A stretch of DNA of 14,481 bases from an uncultured Bacteroidales bacterium (lineage in GTDB: Bacteria > Bacteroidota > Bacteroidia > Bacteroidales > Bacteroidaceae), in contig CACXLY010000104.1 of assembly GCA_902768605.1 (NCBI GenBank), positions 1-14,481 on the forward strand, in the 5' to 3' direction. A program made the translations under genes and the position numbers. A model generated the notes under the pieces. The model was not told the origin of the DNA, ran no database searches, and saw nothing but the letters and a program-made list of their open reading frames with translations. Positions 1 to 6,680 of this stretch are shown piece after piece. Within the stretch, counting starts at the first letter, position 1. Each line of letters opens with the position of its first letter.

Positions 1-8
1 AGTACATC

Positions 9-1364
9 ATGGAACTCATTTATCTTCTCTATCTCATCATCGGCATCGCTTTGGGAGCACTGGCTGTCTTCTTTGCCATGCGGTCGCAAGTGCAGGCTGC
101 CAGGGAGCGCAGCACTTCGACGGAGCAGCAGATGCGCGACCAGCAGGAGACGTTCCGGCAGCAGATGCAGGCGATGCAGGAGGCGCAACAGCAACAGATG
201 CGCGACGGGCGCGAATCCCTTCAGCAGCAGTTGCGTTCGCAGCAAGAGTCGCAACAACAGCAGATGGCGCAGCAGATGGCACTCCTGCGCGAGCAGATGA
301 GCACCACCTCCGAGCGCGTACTCAAGGAACGTGCGGCAGAGCTTTCGGCCGTCAACAGCGAACAGCTCTCCAAGATACTCGACCCGTTGCAGGACGACCT
401 CCGGCAAATGCGCTCTCAGACGGAGAAGATGCAGAAGGACCACAATGACTCGCTGCTCCAGCTTAAGGCTGCCATACAAGTCAACATGGAGCGAGAGCGG
501 GCAATGGGCGAGCAGACGGAACGCCTGGCTCAGGCTCTGACAGGTCAGAACAAGATACAGGGCAACTTCGGCGAACTCAAACTGACGCAAATCTTGGAGC
601 AGATGGAGCTGGAGCGCGGCCTGCAGTACGACACGCAGGAGACGATGCGCGACGAGCAGGGACGCACCATCACAAGCGACGAAGGCCGACGCATGGTGCC
701 CGATGCCGTGCTGCATTTCCCCGACGGGCGCGACGTCATCATCGACAGCAAGATGTCCTTCACAGCCTTCGTCGATTACATGAATGCTGAGACAGAAGCC
801 GAGCGCGAGGCTGCCCTCCGTCGCCACCTTGCCAGCATGAGGCAGCACGTCCGCGAACTCGCTCAGAAGCAGTACTTCCGCTATGCCAAGAGCGACAAAG
901 GCCGACTCGACTTCGTCCTGATGTATGTCTTTCAGGAGAGCGCCCTTCAACTTGCCCTGCAAAGCGACACGACACTCTGGAAGGAAGCCTACGACCAGGG
1001 CGTCGTCATCTCAGGCAGCCAGTCACTCTACATGACCCTTCGTGTGCTCGAACTCACTTGGAAGCAGACGCGGCAAGTGGAGAACCAGGAGAAGATGATG
1101 CAATGCGCCAACACCCTCGTGGAGCGCGTGCAGCTCTTTGCTGAACGCTTCGCAAGAGTCGGTGAAATGCTCGACAAGACACGTCGCAGCTTCGACGACC
1201 TCAACACCGTCACCGCTCCCTCCGGTCCAAGCATCACCACCGCAGCCCGCAACCTCCTCAAGTTCGGCGCCCAAGAAAACAAGAAGAAGAAATCTCTCGC
1301 CTCGCCCTCGCTCTTGGAGGACAAAGAGGACAGCCAAAAAGAAGGAAAAGAAACCACGGACTGA
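9..1364 (+). CDS. rmuC: DNA recombination protein RmuC
   Basis: RmuC-family protein of 451 residues, thought to limit recombination at inverted repeats and to act as a nuclease-fold protein anchored at the inner membrane. Residues 4-22 form one hydrophobic segment (N-terminal anchor). Residues about 28-180 are a long coiled coil, very rich in Gln between 40 and 98. The conserved RmuC domain follows, with GNFGE at 185-189, a PD at 231-232 and DSK at 246-248. These last two fit the PD-(D/E)xK pattern expected of the family, with D232, D246 and K248 as candidate catalytic residues. The C-terminal tail is Lys/Ser/Glu rich and looks disordered. The ATG at 9 is chosen because it puts the membrane segment at the extreme N-terminus; only 8 bases precede it, so its leader cannot be judged. 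Family assignment is firm; catalytic activity is inferred. Confidence 0.95.
   Translation: MELIYLLYLIIGIALGALAVFFAMRSQVQAARERSTSTEQQMRDQQETFRQQMQAMQEAQQQQMRDGRESLQQQLRSQQESQQQQMAQQMALLREQMSTTSERVLKERAAELSAVNSEQLSKILDPLQDDLRQMRSQTEKMQKDHNDSLLQLKAAIQVNMERERAMGEQTERLAQALTGQNKIQGNFGELKLTQILEQMELERGLQYDTQETMRDEQGRTITSDEGRRMVPDAVLHFPDGRDVIIDSKMSFTAFVDYMNAETEAEREAALRRHLASMRQHVRELAQKQYFRYAKSDKGRLDFVLMYVFQESALQLALQSDTTLWKEAYDQGVVISGSQSLYMTLRVLELTWKQTRQVENQEKMMQCANTLVERVQLFAERFARVGEMLDKTRRSFDDLNTVTAPSGPSITTAARNLLKFGAQENKKKKSLASPSLLEDKEDSQKEGKETTD
126..302 (+). repeat. 33-bp (11-residue) tandem repeats inside rmuC
   Basis: Within the RmuC coiled coil, a QQ(M/L)-type core recurs every 11 residues: M42, M53, M64, L75, M86 and M97. 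At the DNA level, gatgcgcgac at 131-140 recurs at 197-206, exactly 66 bases later. This is a hendecad register, typical of right-handed or nearly straight coiled coils, and it probably grew by tandem duplication of 33- or 66-base units. Confidence 0.8.
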
Positions 1365-1401
1365 ACGTACCTTACAGAACAACTGCCAGAAAATATCTAT
1401 T

Positions 1402-2583
1402 ATGAACATGAAAAGAATAACCTTCTTTATGGGTATGGTGATGTCTGTCATTGCCTGCTTTGCTCAAACGAAAAGGAACTACGACGTTGCGGCTTACCTC
1501 TATCCCGCCTATGCTTCCGACGATCCTCGTCTGCGACCCTTCTGGCCAACGGGCATGGGCGAATGGGAGACGGTGATGACCATGCAGCAACGCAATCCCG
1601 GGCATTACTGGAACCGTCGTCCGCTGTGGGGATACGTCAATGAGGCCGACCCTGCCGTCATGGAAATGGAGATTGAGCAGGCCACCAGTCACGGTGTGAA
1701 CGTCTTCATCTTCGACTGGTATTGGTTCGACGAGCGTCCCTTCATGGAGACAACGCTTACCAATGGCTTCCTGAAAGCCAGCAATTCCGACAAGATGCGG
1801 TTCTACCTCATGTGGGCAAACCATAACGTGGAGAACTACTGGGACACGCGCATCGCCCATCTCGGCGAGAGTAACATCATCTGGCGGGGCGGCGTGAGTC
1901 GCGAAGCCTTCGAGAAGATGTGCCGACGCAACATCGAGCTTTTCTTCCGTCAGCCAAACTATTATAAGATAGACGGCAAACCCGTGTTCATGATCTACGA
2001 ACTCTCTACCTTCATCGAGGGCATCGGAGGCGTTGAGCAGGCACGCGATGCCCTGAAATGGTTCCGAAAGGAAGTGAAGAAGGCTGGCTTTCCCGACCTC
2101 GAACTGCAGTTCACGATGTGGGCTCCGCAGTTCAACTACAGCGGATTCGATGCGGCAAAGACCGACAAACCGCGCGACGAGTTCGTCAGGAAGCTTGGCT
2201 TCAACAGCATGTCGCACTACCAGTTCTGCCACTTCATCAACGTAGATGACGACTATGCCAACATCCTCGAGCAGGCTTACCGGGAATGGGATAAGCTCGA
2301 ACAGGAGTTCACCATCCCCTATTACCCGCATGTCAGCATCGGATGGGACAACAGTCCGCGCACGGGCAGGAGCGCCGTTGCTCGTGACAACACGCCGGAG
2401 CGCTTCGAGCAGGCCTTGCGGAAGGCAAAAGCCTACCTCGATGCCAGACCTCATCTCCATCCGCTCATCACCATCAATTCCTGGAACGAATGGACAGAGA
2501 CAAGCTATCTTCAGCCCGACAATGTGTATGGCTATGGCTACCTCGATGCGGTGAAGAAAATCTTCGTGGAGGATGGAAAATAA
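1402..2583 (+). CDS. Secreted GH99-like / WbsX-domain glycosidase candidate
   Basis: A 393-residue protein. Residues 1-21 look like a signal peptide (basic MNMKR start, hydrophobic core) with a likely signal peptidase I cut at A21|Q22; VIAC at 16-19 also resembles a lipobox, so a lipoprotein cannot be excluded. The mature part begins YDVAAYLYPAY and contains FDWYWFDERP and, near the end, SWNEWTETSYL. These match the glycosyltransferase-WbsX / GH99-like TIM-barrel family. E363 and E366 in NEWTE are three residues apart, the same spacing as the two essential glutamates of characterised GH99 endo-alpha-mannosidases. A hydrolase acting on alpha-mannosides or related glycans outside the cytoplasm is therefore plausible, but the substrate is unknown. 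The reading frame is open further upstream to 1138, but that part overlaps rmuC in another frame; the ATG at 1402 gives the signal peptide. It lies 37 bases after rmuC with no promoter visible between, so the two may be co-transcribed. Confidence 0.8.
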   Translation: MNMKRITFFMGMVMSVIACFAQTKRNYDVAAYLYPAYASDDPRLRPFWPTGMGEWETVMTMQQRNPGHYWNRRPLWGYVNEADPAVMEMEIEQATSHGVNVFIFDWYWFDERPFMETTLTNGFLKASNSDKMRFYLMWANHNVENYWDTRIAHLGESNIIWRGGVSREAFEKMCRRNIELFFRQPNYYKIDGKPVFMIYELSTFIEGIGGVEQARDALKWFRKEVKKAGFPDLELQFTMWAPQFNYSGFDAAKTDKPRDEFVRKLGFNSMSHYQFCHFINVDDDYANILEQAYREWDKLEQEFTIPYYPHVSIGWDNSPRTGRSAVARDNTPERFEQALRKAKAYLDARPHLHPLITINSWNEWTETSYLQPDNVYGYGYLDAVKKIFVEDGK

Positions 2584-2681
2584 TCAGGAGGACAAAGAGG
2601 AAGAGGAAAAGGACGATGCCAACCAAGTTGACTAAGTGGGCGTGGCACGTTTCGCACCAAGCAATAACAATTTTTCTTTAA

Positions 2682-2717
2682 TTTGCTTGCGTAGTTCGTT
2701 ATTTAATACTATCTTTG
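2682..2717 (+). promoter_or_regulatory. Bacteroidetes-type promoter upstream of the FAD oxidoreductase
   Basis: TATCTTTG at 2710-2717 matches the Bacteroidetes -7 consensus TAnnTTTG. The -33 element is less certain: CTTG at 2686-2689 sits 20 bases upstream, and TTTG at 2682-2685 sits 24 bases upstream, slightly too far. The predicted leader of roughly 50 bases is AT-rich and runs to the ATG at 2774. Confidence 0.7.
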
Positions 2718-2772
2718 CAACGGAAGTACACGATTTTCAATATAATCAGGCAATTAAATACTATTAAATAAC
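2698..2772 (+). repeat. Imperfect 15-bp inverted repeat around the promoter -7 box and leader
   Basis: The arm gttatttaatactat at 2698-2712 is the reverse complement of atactattaaataac at 2758-2772, with one mismatch. The left arm overlaps the first bases of the -7 box and the right arm ends one base before the start codon region at 2774. The left arm would not be transcribed, so any role would be at the DNA level. The AT-rich composition makes chance occurrence possible. Confidence 0.5.
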
Positions 2773-2773
2773 G

Positions 2774-5700
2774 ATGAAACGACAGGGATTCTTTTGCACA
2801 TTTCTGCTTATGGCAATGTGCGCAATGACTTATCAAGACGTACGGGCTGACGAGGCTCAGGGCACAGTGAAGGATGTTGACATCTGCATCTATGGCAGCA
2901 CGCCGGCAGGCATCATGGCGGCTTATACGGCCAAGTTGAAAGGGAAGAGCGTGCTGCTTGTGTCGCCGACGAAGCGCATCGGTGGCTTGACTGCAGGCGG
3001 ATTGGGCTGGACAGACATTGGTGACAGCACAAGCCATCGCCGCATCATCAAAGGCTTTGCCCGCGAGTTCTACCGTCGCATCGGTCAGCATTACGGCATG
3101 GCCTCGCCAACGTTCTACTTCGAACCGAAGGTTGCCCTCGCCACCTTCAAGGGATTCCTCTCGGAAGTCGGTTTGCAGGACTCGACAGACATCTGGTACG
3201 AGTGGCGCATCGAGAGTGCAGAGAAGGAAGGCAACGAGGTGAAGAGCATCACGCTGGAAGACGGCACGAACCCCAAGGTGACGCCTCAAAGGACAGTCCG
3301 TGCCAAGATCTTCATGGATTGCAGCTACGAGGGCGACCTCATGGCCCGGGCAGGCATCACCTATACCGTCGGACGTGAAGCAGCGTCGAAGTATGGCGAG
3401 CCTGAGAACGGAGCGCAATGCCTCAACAAGCATCAGTTCTGCGACGGCGTGGACCCCTACGTTGTGCCGGGCGACCCGTCGAGCGGCTTGCTGTGGGGCA
3501 TTATGAGCGACCCAATGCCCGCCAAAGGAACGGGCGACAACCACATCCAAGCCTACAACTACCGCCTGACGTTGACGAAGACGAAGCCCTTCCGTTCCAT
3601 CACAGCGAAGGTGCCCGACAACTACGACCCTTCGAAGTACGAACTGCTGTTCCGCTGGATGGCGAAGAAAGGATGGAGCGGCTACGGTGACTGCATCAAG
3701 TGGACATATATGAAGGACTCTTCTGGCCCTAATTCTTGGAACGCCGTGAAGACGGACAACAATAATAACGGCGCCTTCTCGACCGACATGATTGGCTACA
3801 GTTGGGACTATCCCGAGGCAACCTACGAGCAGCGCGACTCCATCGCCAAGCTCCACGAGGACTACACCAAGGGCCTCCTCTACATCCTTTGGACCGACCC
3901 GCGCGTGCCGCAGAACATCAGGGACGAGTACAACCAGTGGGGCTATCCGCTCGACGAGTATGAGGATAACGAGAACTTCACGCCGCAACTCTACATACGC
4001 GAGGCACGCCGAATGATTGGGCGAATGGTGATGACGGAGGACTACTGCCTGAAGAACAAGGTTGCCGAAGACCCGATTGCATGGGGCGCCTACACGATGG
4101 ACTCGCACAACTGCGGACGCTACGTCGTGAACGGCCAGGTGAAGAACGAGGGCGATGTGCAGCGACACCTGACGAAAGGGCCGTACAACATCTCCTACCG
4201 AGCCGTGACGCCACAGGAGAGCGAGGCGCGCAACGTCATCGTGCCCGTCTGCCTCTCCGCCTCGCATATTGCTTATGGCAGCATCCGCATGGAGCCCGTC
4301 TATATGGTCTTGGGCGAAACAACAGCCCTTGCTGCCATTCAAGCCATCGACGAGCACAATGGTTGCGTGCAGGAGGTTGACGCCTCTCGATGCATCGCCC
4401 AATTGGAGAACGGCCTCGACATCGAACGCTGCGAAACTTTGCCTGAGGTGATGAACAGCGTTGCAGTCGATATCACGAGCCGCGTCCTGACGAATCCCTC
4501 GTTCGAGGAGAACTTCACGAAGACCACATTGCCGCCGACGGGTTGGCAGGAGTTGCCTGCAGGCACGACCTTGCAGCGCAGTATGAACAAGACGGCAAAG
4601 AACAAGGACGGACAGCAAGCCTACGTCTGCAAGCCTGCCGCAAACAGCACCATCACCAAGCCGCTCCGCCTCTATCAGCAGATACCCGCCGAGAAGTTGG
4701 GCGCAGGCATCTACAAAGTCAGTTGCCGCATGTGGGTGGAGAAGGACTTCTATGGCACCGCTTGCCTCTTTGCCGACAATGAGCGAGGCGACAATTGCAA
4801 CGTGCAATATTGGACCAACGAGCCTTACTACCGCAACGGGACGTCGGGCTACGACAACATTACTTATACCGACTACCGCACGACCTTTGCCCGTCACGCT
4901 GGCGGCTTCAACTCATCCACCGCGCAGAACATGCAGCGCATGGTGGTCTATATCACCCTGCAGGAAGGCGACGACCTCGTGCTCGGCATCCGTACGAACA
5001 GTGCCAACCAAGGCAGCGACAAGAATGGCGCAGGCTACTTCATGGTGGATGACTTCCATGTAGAGAAGGTCACGGAGCAGCCTCTCTCGCAAGATGAGTT
5101 CTGCGACGAGGTGCTCACCAACTACGACTTCGAGAAGAACCCCAAGGGCGTGACCTACGATTGGAACCTGAAGACCACCATCAACGAGGCAGGCAACGGT
5201 CCCATCCTTGGATGGCAGAGCAATGCTTGGACAGACAACTATGGCGGTGTCTCTGACGGCACGAACCTCGAGTGGAAGTGGGCAGGCTATGTGGCAAGCA
5301 CGTCGAGCGTCATCCCCAACGACTTCCGACTCTACCAGACGATACCTGCCGAGAAACTCACCCCGGGTATCTACGAAGTGAACGCCCGTATGTGGCAATA
5401 TGCATCGAAGCTCGGCATCACGCGCCTCTATGGACAAGCGGGCGACAAGTGCAGCGTGCAGTACTACGGTGTGGAGAGCAAGTACCCCGCCAGCGTGCTG
5501 ATCGAAGGCGAGACGGCAACCTTCGCAGGTCTCTCTGCCAACACCACAACGGGGCGCGTCAACGATATGGCGCTCGACATCGAGGTGGGCGAAGGCGAAG
5601 ACCTCGAGATTGGTGTGAAGAGCGGCTACGGCTTGGAGAGCAACAACACTGCCGGCGCCAATCACGGCAAGTTCTACGTTGACCTCGTCCGCACATGGAA

Positions 5701-6304
5701 GGTCAGCGACCTGCCTGTCTCCTACGATGAGAACTCCGCAGAGAACGAGATTGTCCCGCGTTCATATAATAATAAGGTAGTGCTCAACAAGACGTTCCGC
5801 AACGGCGAGTGGCAATACGTCTGCCTGCCCTTCTCGCTGAATGCCAACGACATCGAGACCATCTTCGGCAAGGGAACAGAGGTGGAGGAGTTAGAACCGT
5901 TGGAGATAGATTTCGCAAACAACAATGAAGCAGATGGCGAAGAGACACCATTCGAGCTTTGGTACAATCCCGTCAGCGAGATGGAAGCCGGCTGTCCCTA
6001 TCGCATTCGCCCCACAGACGCTTTGGCTTCGCCCATCACGCTGCAGCATGTCCGCGTGACGAGGAAAGAGCCGTGGTCGTACCACCAAGGGGGCATTCTC
6101 ATCACCGGCACGTTCCAACGGACAGGCGACACCCCAGCCTTCTCTGCCACCATTACTGACGACCCCGTCGGCATAGGAGAGGTTAAAAATGAAAACTCAA
6201 AAGGGAAAAATGAGACCTCATGGTACGACTTGGGAGGTAGTCCCGTCCCTTTTCCCGCTAAGGGTGGCATCTATGTCACCAAAGGCAAAAAGGTGCGTCA
6301 ATAA
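2774..6304 (+). CDS. Secreted FAD-dependent oxidoreductase with two beta-sandwich-like modules
   Basis: A 1176-residue exported multidomain protein. Residues 1-25 form a signal peptide (cut probably around VRA|DEA). Residues about 36-545 match the FAD-dependent oxidoreductase family (PF12831 type, often mislabelled xanthan lyase): a dinucleotide-binding strand and loop with GSTPAG at 41-46, then IGGLTAGGLGWTD, DCSYEGDLMARAG, and a typical C-terminal core including the SHNCGRYV and YGSIRMEPVYM segments. Two homologous modules follow: about 571-766 (starting VLTNPSFE) and 780-975 (starting VLTNYDFE). Both carry RLYQxIPAEKLxxGIY, at R632 and R852, and resemble carbohydrate-binding beta-sandwiches. 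Residues about 985-1130 hold the EWQYVCLPFSL module common in Prevotella-type exported proteins. The end, 1150-1176 (WYDLGG...KGGIYVTKGKKVRQ), resembles a sorting/anchoring tail. The redox substrate is unknown; a sugar or polysaccharide derivative is the likeliest guess. It has its own promoter and is probably monocistronic. Confidence 0.85.
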   Translation: MKRQGFFCTFLLMAMCAMTYQDVRADEAQGTVKDVDICIYGSTPAGIMAAYTAKLKGKSVLLVSPTKRIGGLTAGGLGWTDIGDSTSHRRIIKGFAREFYRRIGQHYGMASPTFYFEPKVALATFKGFLSEVGLQDSTDIWYEWRIESAEKEGNEVKSITLEDGTNPKVTPQRTVRAKIFMDCSYEGDLMARAGITYTVGREAASKYGEPENGAQCLNKHQFCDGVDPYVVPGDPSSGLLWGIMSDPMPAKGTGDNHIQAYNYRLTLTKTKPFRSITAKVPDNYDPSKYELLFRWMAKKGWSGYGDCIKWTYMKDSSGPNSWNAVKTDNNNNGAFSTDMIGYSWDYPEATYEQRDSIAKLHEDYTKGLLYILWTDPRVPQNIRDEYNQWGYPLDEYEDNENFTPQLYIREARRMIGRMVMTEDYCLKNKVAEDPIAWGAYTMDSHNCGRYVVNGQVKNEGDVQRHLTKGPYNISYRAVTPQESEARNVIVPVCLSASHIAYGSIRMEPVYMVLGETTALAAIQAIDEHNGCVQEVDASRCIAQLENGLDIERCETLPEVMNSVAVDITSRVLTNPSFEENFTKTTLPPTGWQELPAGTTLQRSMNKTAKNKDGQQAYVCKPAANSTITKPLRLYQQIPAEKLGAGIYKVSCRMWVEKDFYGTACLFADNERGDNCNVQYWTNEPYYRNGTSGYDNITYTDYRTTFARHAGGFNSSTAQNMQRMVVYITLQEGDDLVLGIRTNSANQGSDKNGAGYFMVDDFHVEKVTEQPLSQDEFCDEVLTNYDFEKNPKGVTYDWNLKTTINEAGNGPILGWQSNAWTDNYGGVSDGTNLEWKWAGYVASTSSVIPNDFRLYQTIPAEKLTPGIYEVNARMWQYASKLGITRLYGQAGDKCSVQYYGVESKYPASVLIEGETATFAGLSANTTTGRVNDMALDIEVGEGEDLEIGVKSGYGLESNNTAGANHGKFYVDLVRTWKVSDLPVSYDENSAENEIVPRSYNNKVVLNKTFRNGEWQYVCLPFSLNANDIETIFGKGTEVEELEPLEIDFANNNEADGEETPFELWYNPVSEMEAGCPYRIRPTDALASPITLQHVRVTRKEPWSYHQGGILITGTFQRTGDTPAFSATITDDPVGIGEVKNENSKGKNETSWYDLGGSPVPFPAKGGIYVTKGKKVRQ
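4484..5698 (+). repeat. Duplicated approximately 200-residue module within the FAD oxidoreductase
   Basis: Residues 571-766 and 780-975 of the FAD oxidoreductase are homologous to each other. Both begin VLTN-x-x-FE, both contain RLYQ-x-IPAEKL-x-x-GIY-x-V-x-x-RMW (R632 and R852, 220 residues apart) and both end in a short FxVDxxxxxKV-type strand. The similarity is strong at protein level but dispersed at DNA level, so the duplication is old. Confidence 0.8.
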
Positions 6305-6305
6305 A

Positions 6306-6358
6306 TCCCCTAGGGAGGAATTGTCACTCCCCTATAGAGGAATCATCACTCCCCTATA
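6306..6358. repeat. 22-bp tandem repeat after the FAD oxidoreductase stop codon
   Basis: Two full 22-bp units, 6315-6336 and 6337-6358, differ at only two positions, and a degenerate partial unit precedes them at 6306-6314. Each unit contains cactcccctata, and CCCTATAGGG at 6352-6361 is a perfect palindrome. The array starts two bases after the stop codon of the upstream gene. Confidence 0.8.
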
Positions 6359-6380
6359 GGGCGTTGGCTCTTCCTCCGTC

Positions 6381-6396
6381 GCGAGTGGAAACTCGC
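6381..6396. repeat. Perfect 6-bp hairpin with GNRA-type loop
   Basis: gcgagt (6381-6386) and actcgc (6391-6396) pair perfectly around a ggaa loop, which fits the GNRA tetraloop pattern if transcribed. No T-run follows, so it is not a standard intrinsic terminator. Confidence 0.6.
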
Positions 6397-6412
6397 TCCC
6401 CTTTGTGGGGCC

Positions 6413-6433
6413 GAAGCCACATTCAGTGGCTTC
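6413..6433. repeat. Perfect 8-bp inverted repeat (hairpin)
   Basis: gaagccac (6413-6420) and gtggcttc (6426-6433) pair perfectly around the 5-base loop attca. The stem is immediately followed by the palindrome ctccggag (6433-6440). No T-run follows. It may help end transcription of the upstream gene or be part of a dispersed repeat element. Confidence 0.65.
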
Positions 6434-6516
6434 TCCGGAGCATAGTCTCCTGGAAGAACGAGAAGTGACAGACCTGCAAAGGCTCCCTGAGTAACTGAAA
6501 AACATGGCGTGATTGA

Positions 6517-6563
6517 TTCGCAAATTAGGCGTGCTTAGTTGGCAAACTAGGCACGTCTAGTTT
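6517..6563. repeat. Two 22-bp palindromic tandem units
   Basis: Units at 6517-6538 and 6539-6560 match at 16 of 22 positions and share the core GCAAA-Y-TAGGC. The second contains a perfect inverted repeat: aaactag (6544-6550) and ctagttt (6557-6563), with gcacgt between. The pair lies about 45 bases upstream of the gpmI -33 box, so it could be a bidirectional terminator or a protein-binding site. Confidence 0.65.
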
Positions 6564-6605
6564 CATTATGACCCTTGCTTAAAATCTAAAATAAATATAA
6601 TTTAT

Positions 6606-6636
6606 TTTGAATTTAGCTTTCATTTTTGTATCTTTG
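6606..6636 (+). promoter_or_regulatory. Promoter of gpmI
   Basis: TTTG at 6606-6609 and TATCTTTG at 6629-6636 are separated by exactly 19 bases, which is a textbook Bacteroidetes -33/-7 arrangement. The predicted leader is about 40 bases, A-rich, with no Shine-Dalgarno sequence. Confidence 0.85.
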
Positions 6637-6680
6637 CACCCGCAATAAAAGAACTGACAAACATTAAAACATACAAAACT

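Larger units (their letters stand above)
6305..6680. other. 376-base intergenic region rich in repeats and hairpins
   Basis: This gap between the FAD oxidoreductase and gpmI holds no supported gene. From left to right it contains two copies plus a fragment of a 22-bp tandem repeat (6306-6358), a run of small hairpins (6381-6440), an unstructured stretch (about 6450-6515), a second and unrelated pair of 22-bp palindromic units (6517-6563), a very AT-rich stretch and the gpmI promoter (6606-6636). A 63-codon open frame on the - strand (6332-6523) has no support as a gene. Confidence 0.75.

Noticed and set aside
1372..2460. 362-codon open frame on the - strand opposite the GH99-like gene
   Set aside because: The + strand frame carries a signal peptide and clear family motifs; the opposite frame has none and is a composition shadow.
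2699..4897. 732-codon open frame on the - strand opposite the FAD oxidoreductase
   Set aside because: It mirrors a well-supported gene, has a Val/Ala/His/Arg-rich composition typical of the antisense of C/G-ending codons, no recognisable domain, and it runs into the promoter region of the + strand gene.
2774..6304. Annotation as xanthan lyase
   Set aside because: The conserved part is an FAD-binding oxidoreductase domain; no polysaccharide lyase fold or motif is visible.
6306..6358. Possible CRISPR array
   Set aside because: The 22-bp units are directly head to tail with no spacers, so it is a plain tandem repeat.
6332..6523. 63-codon open frame on the - strand in the intergenic repeat region
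   Set aside because: It spans hairpins and the 22-bp array, has no promoter or family similarity I can recognise, and its 3' end is the repeat itself.
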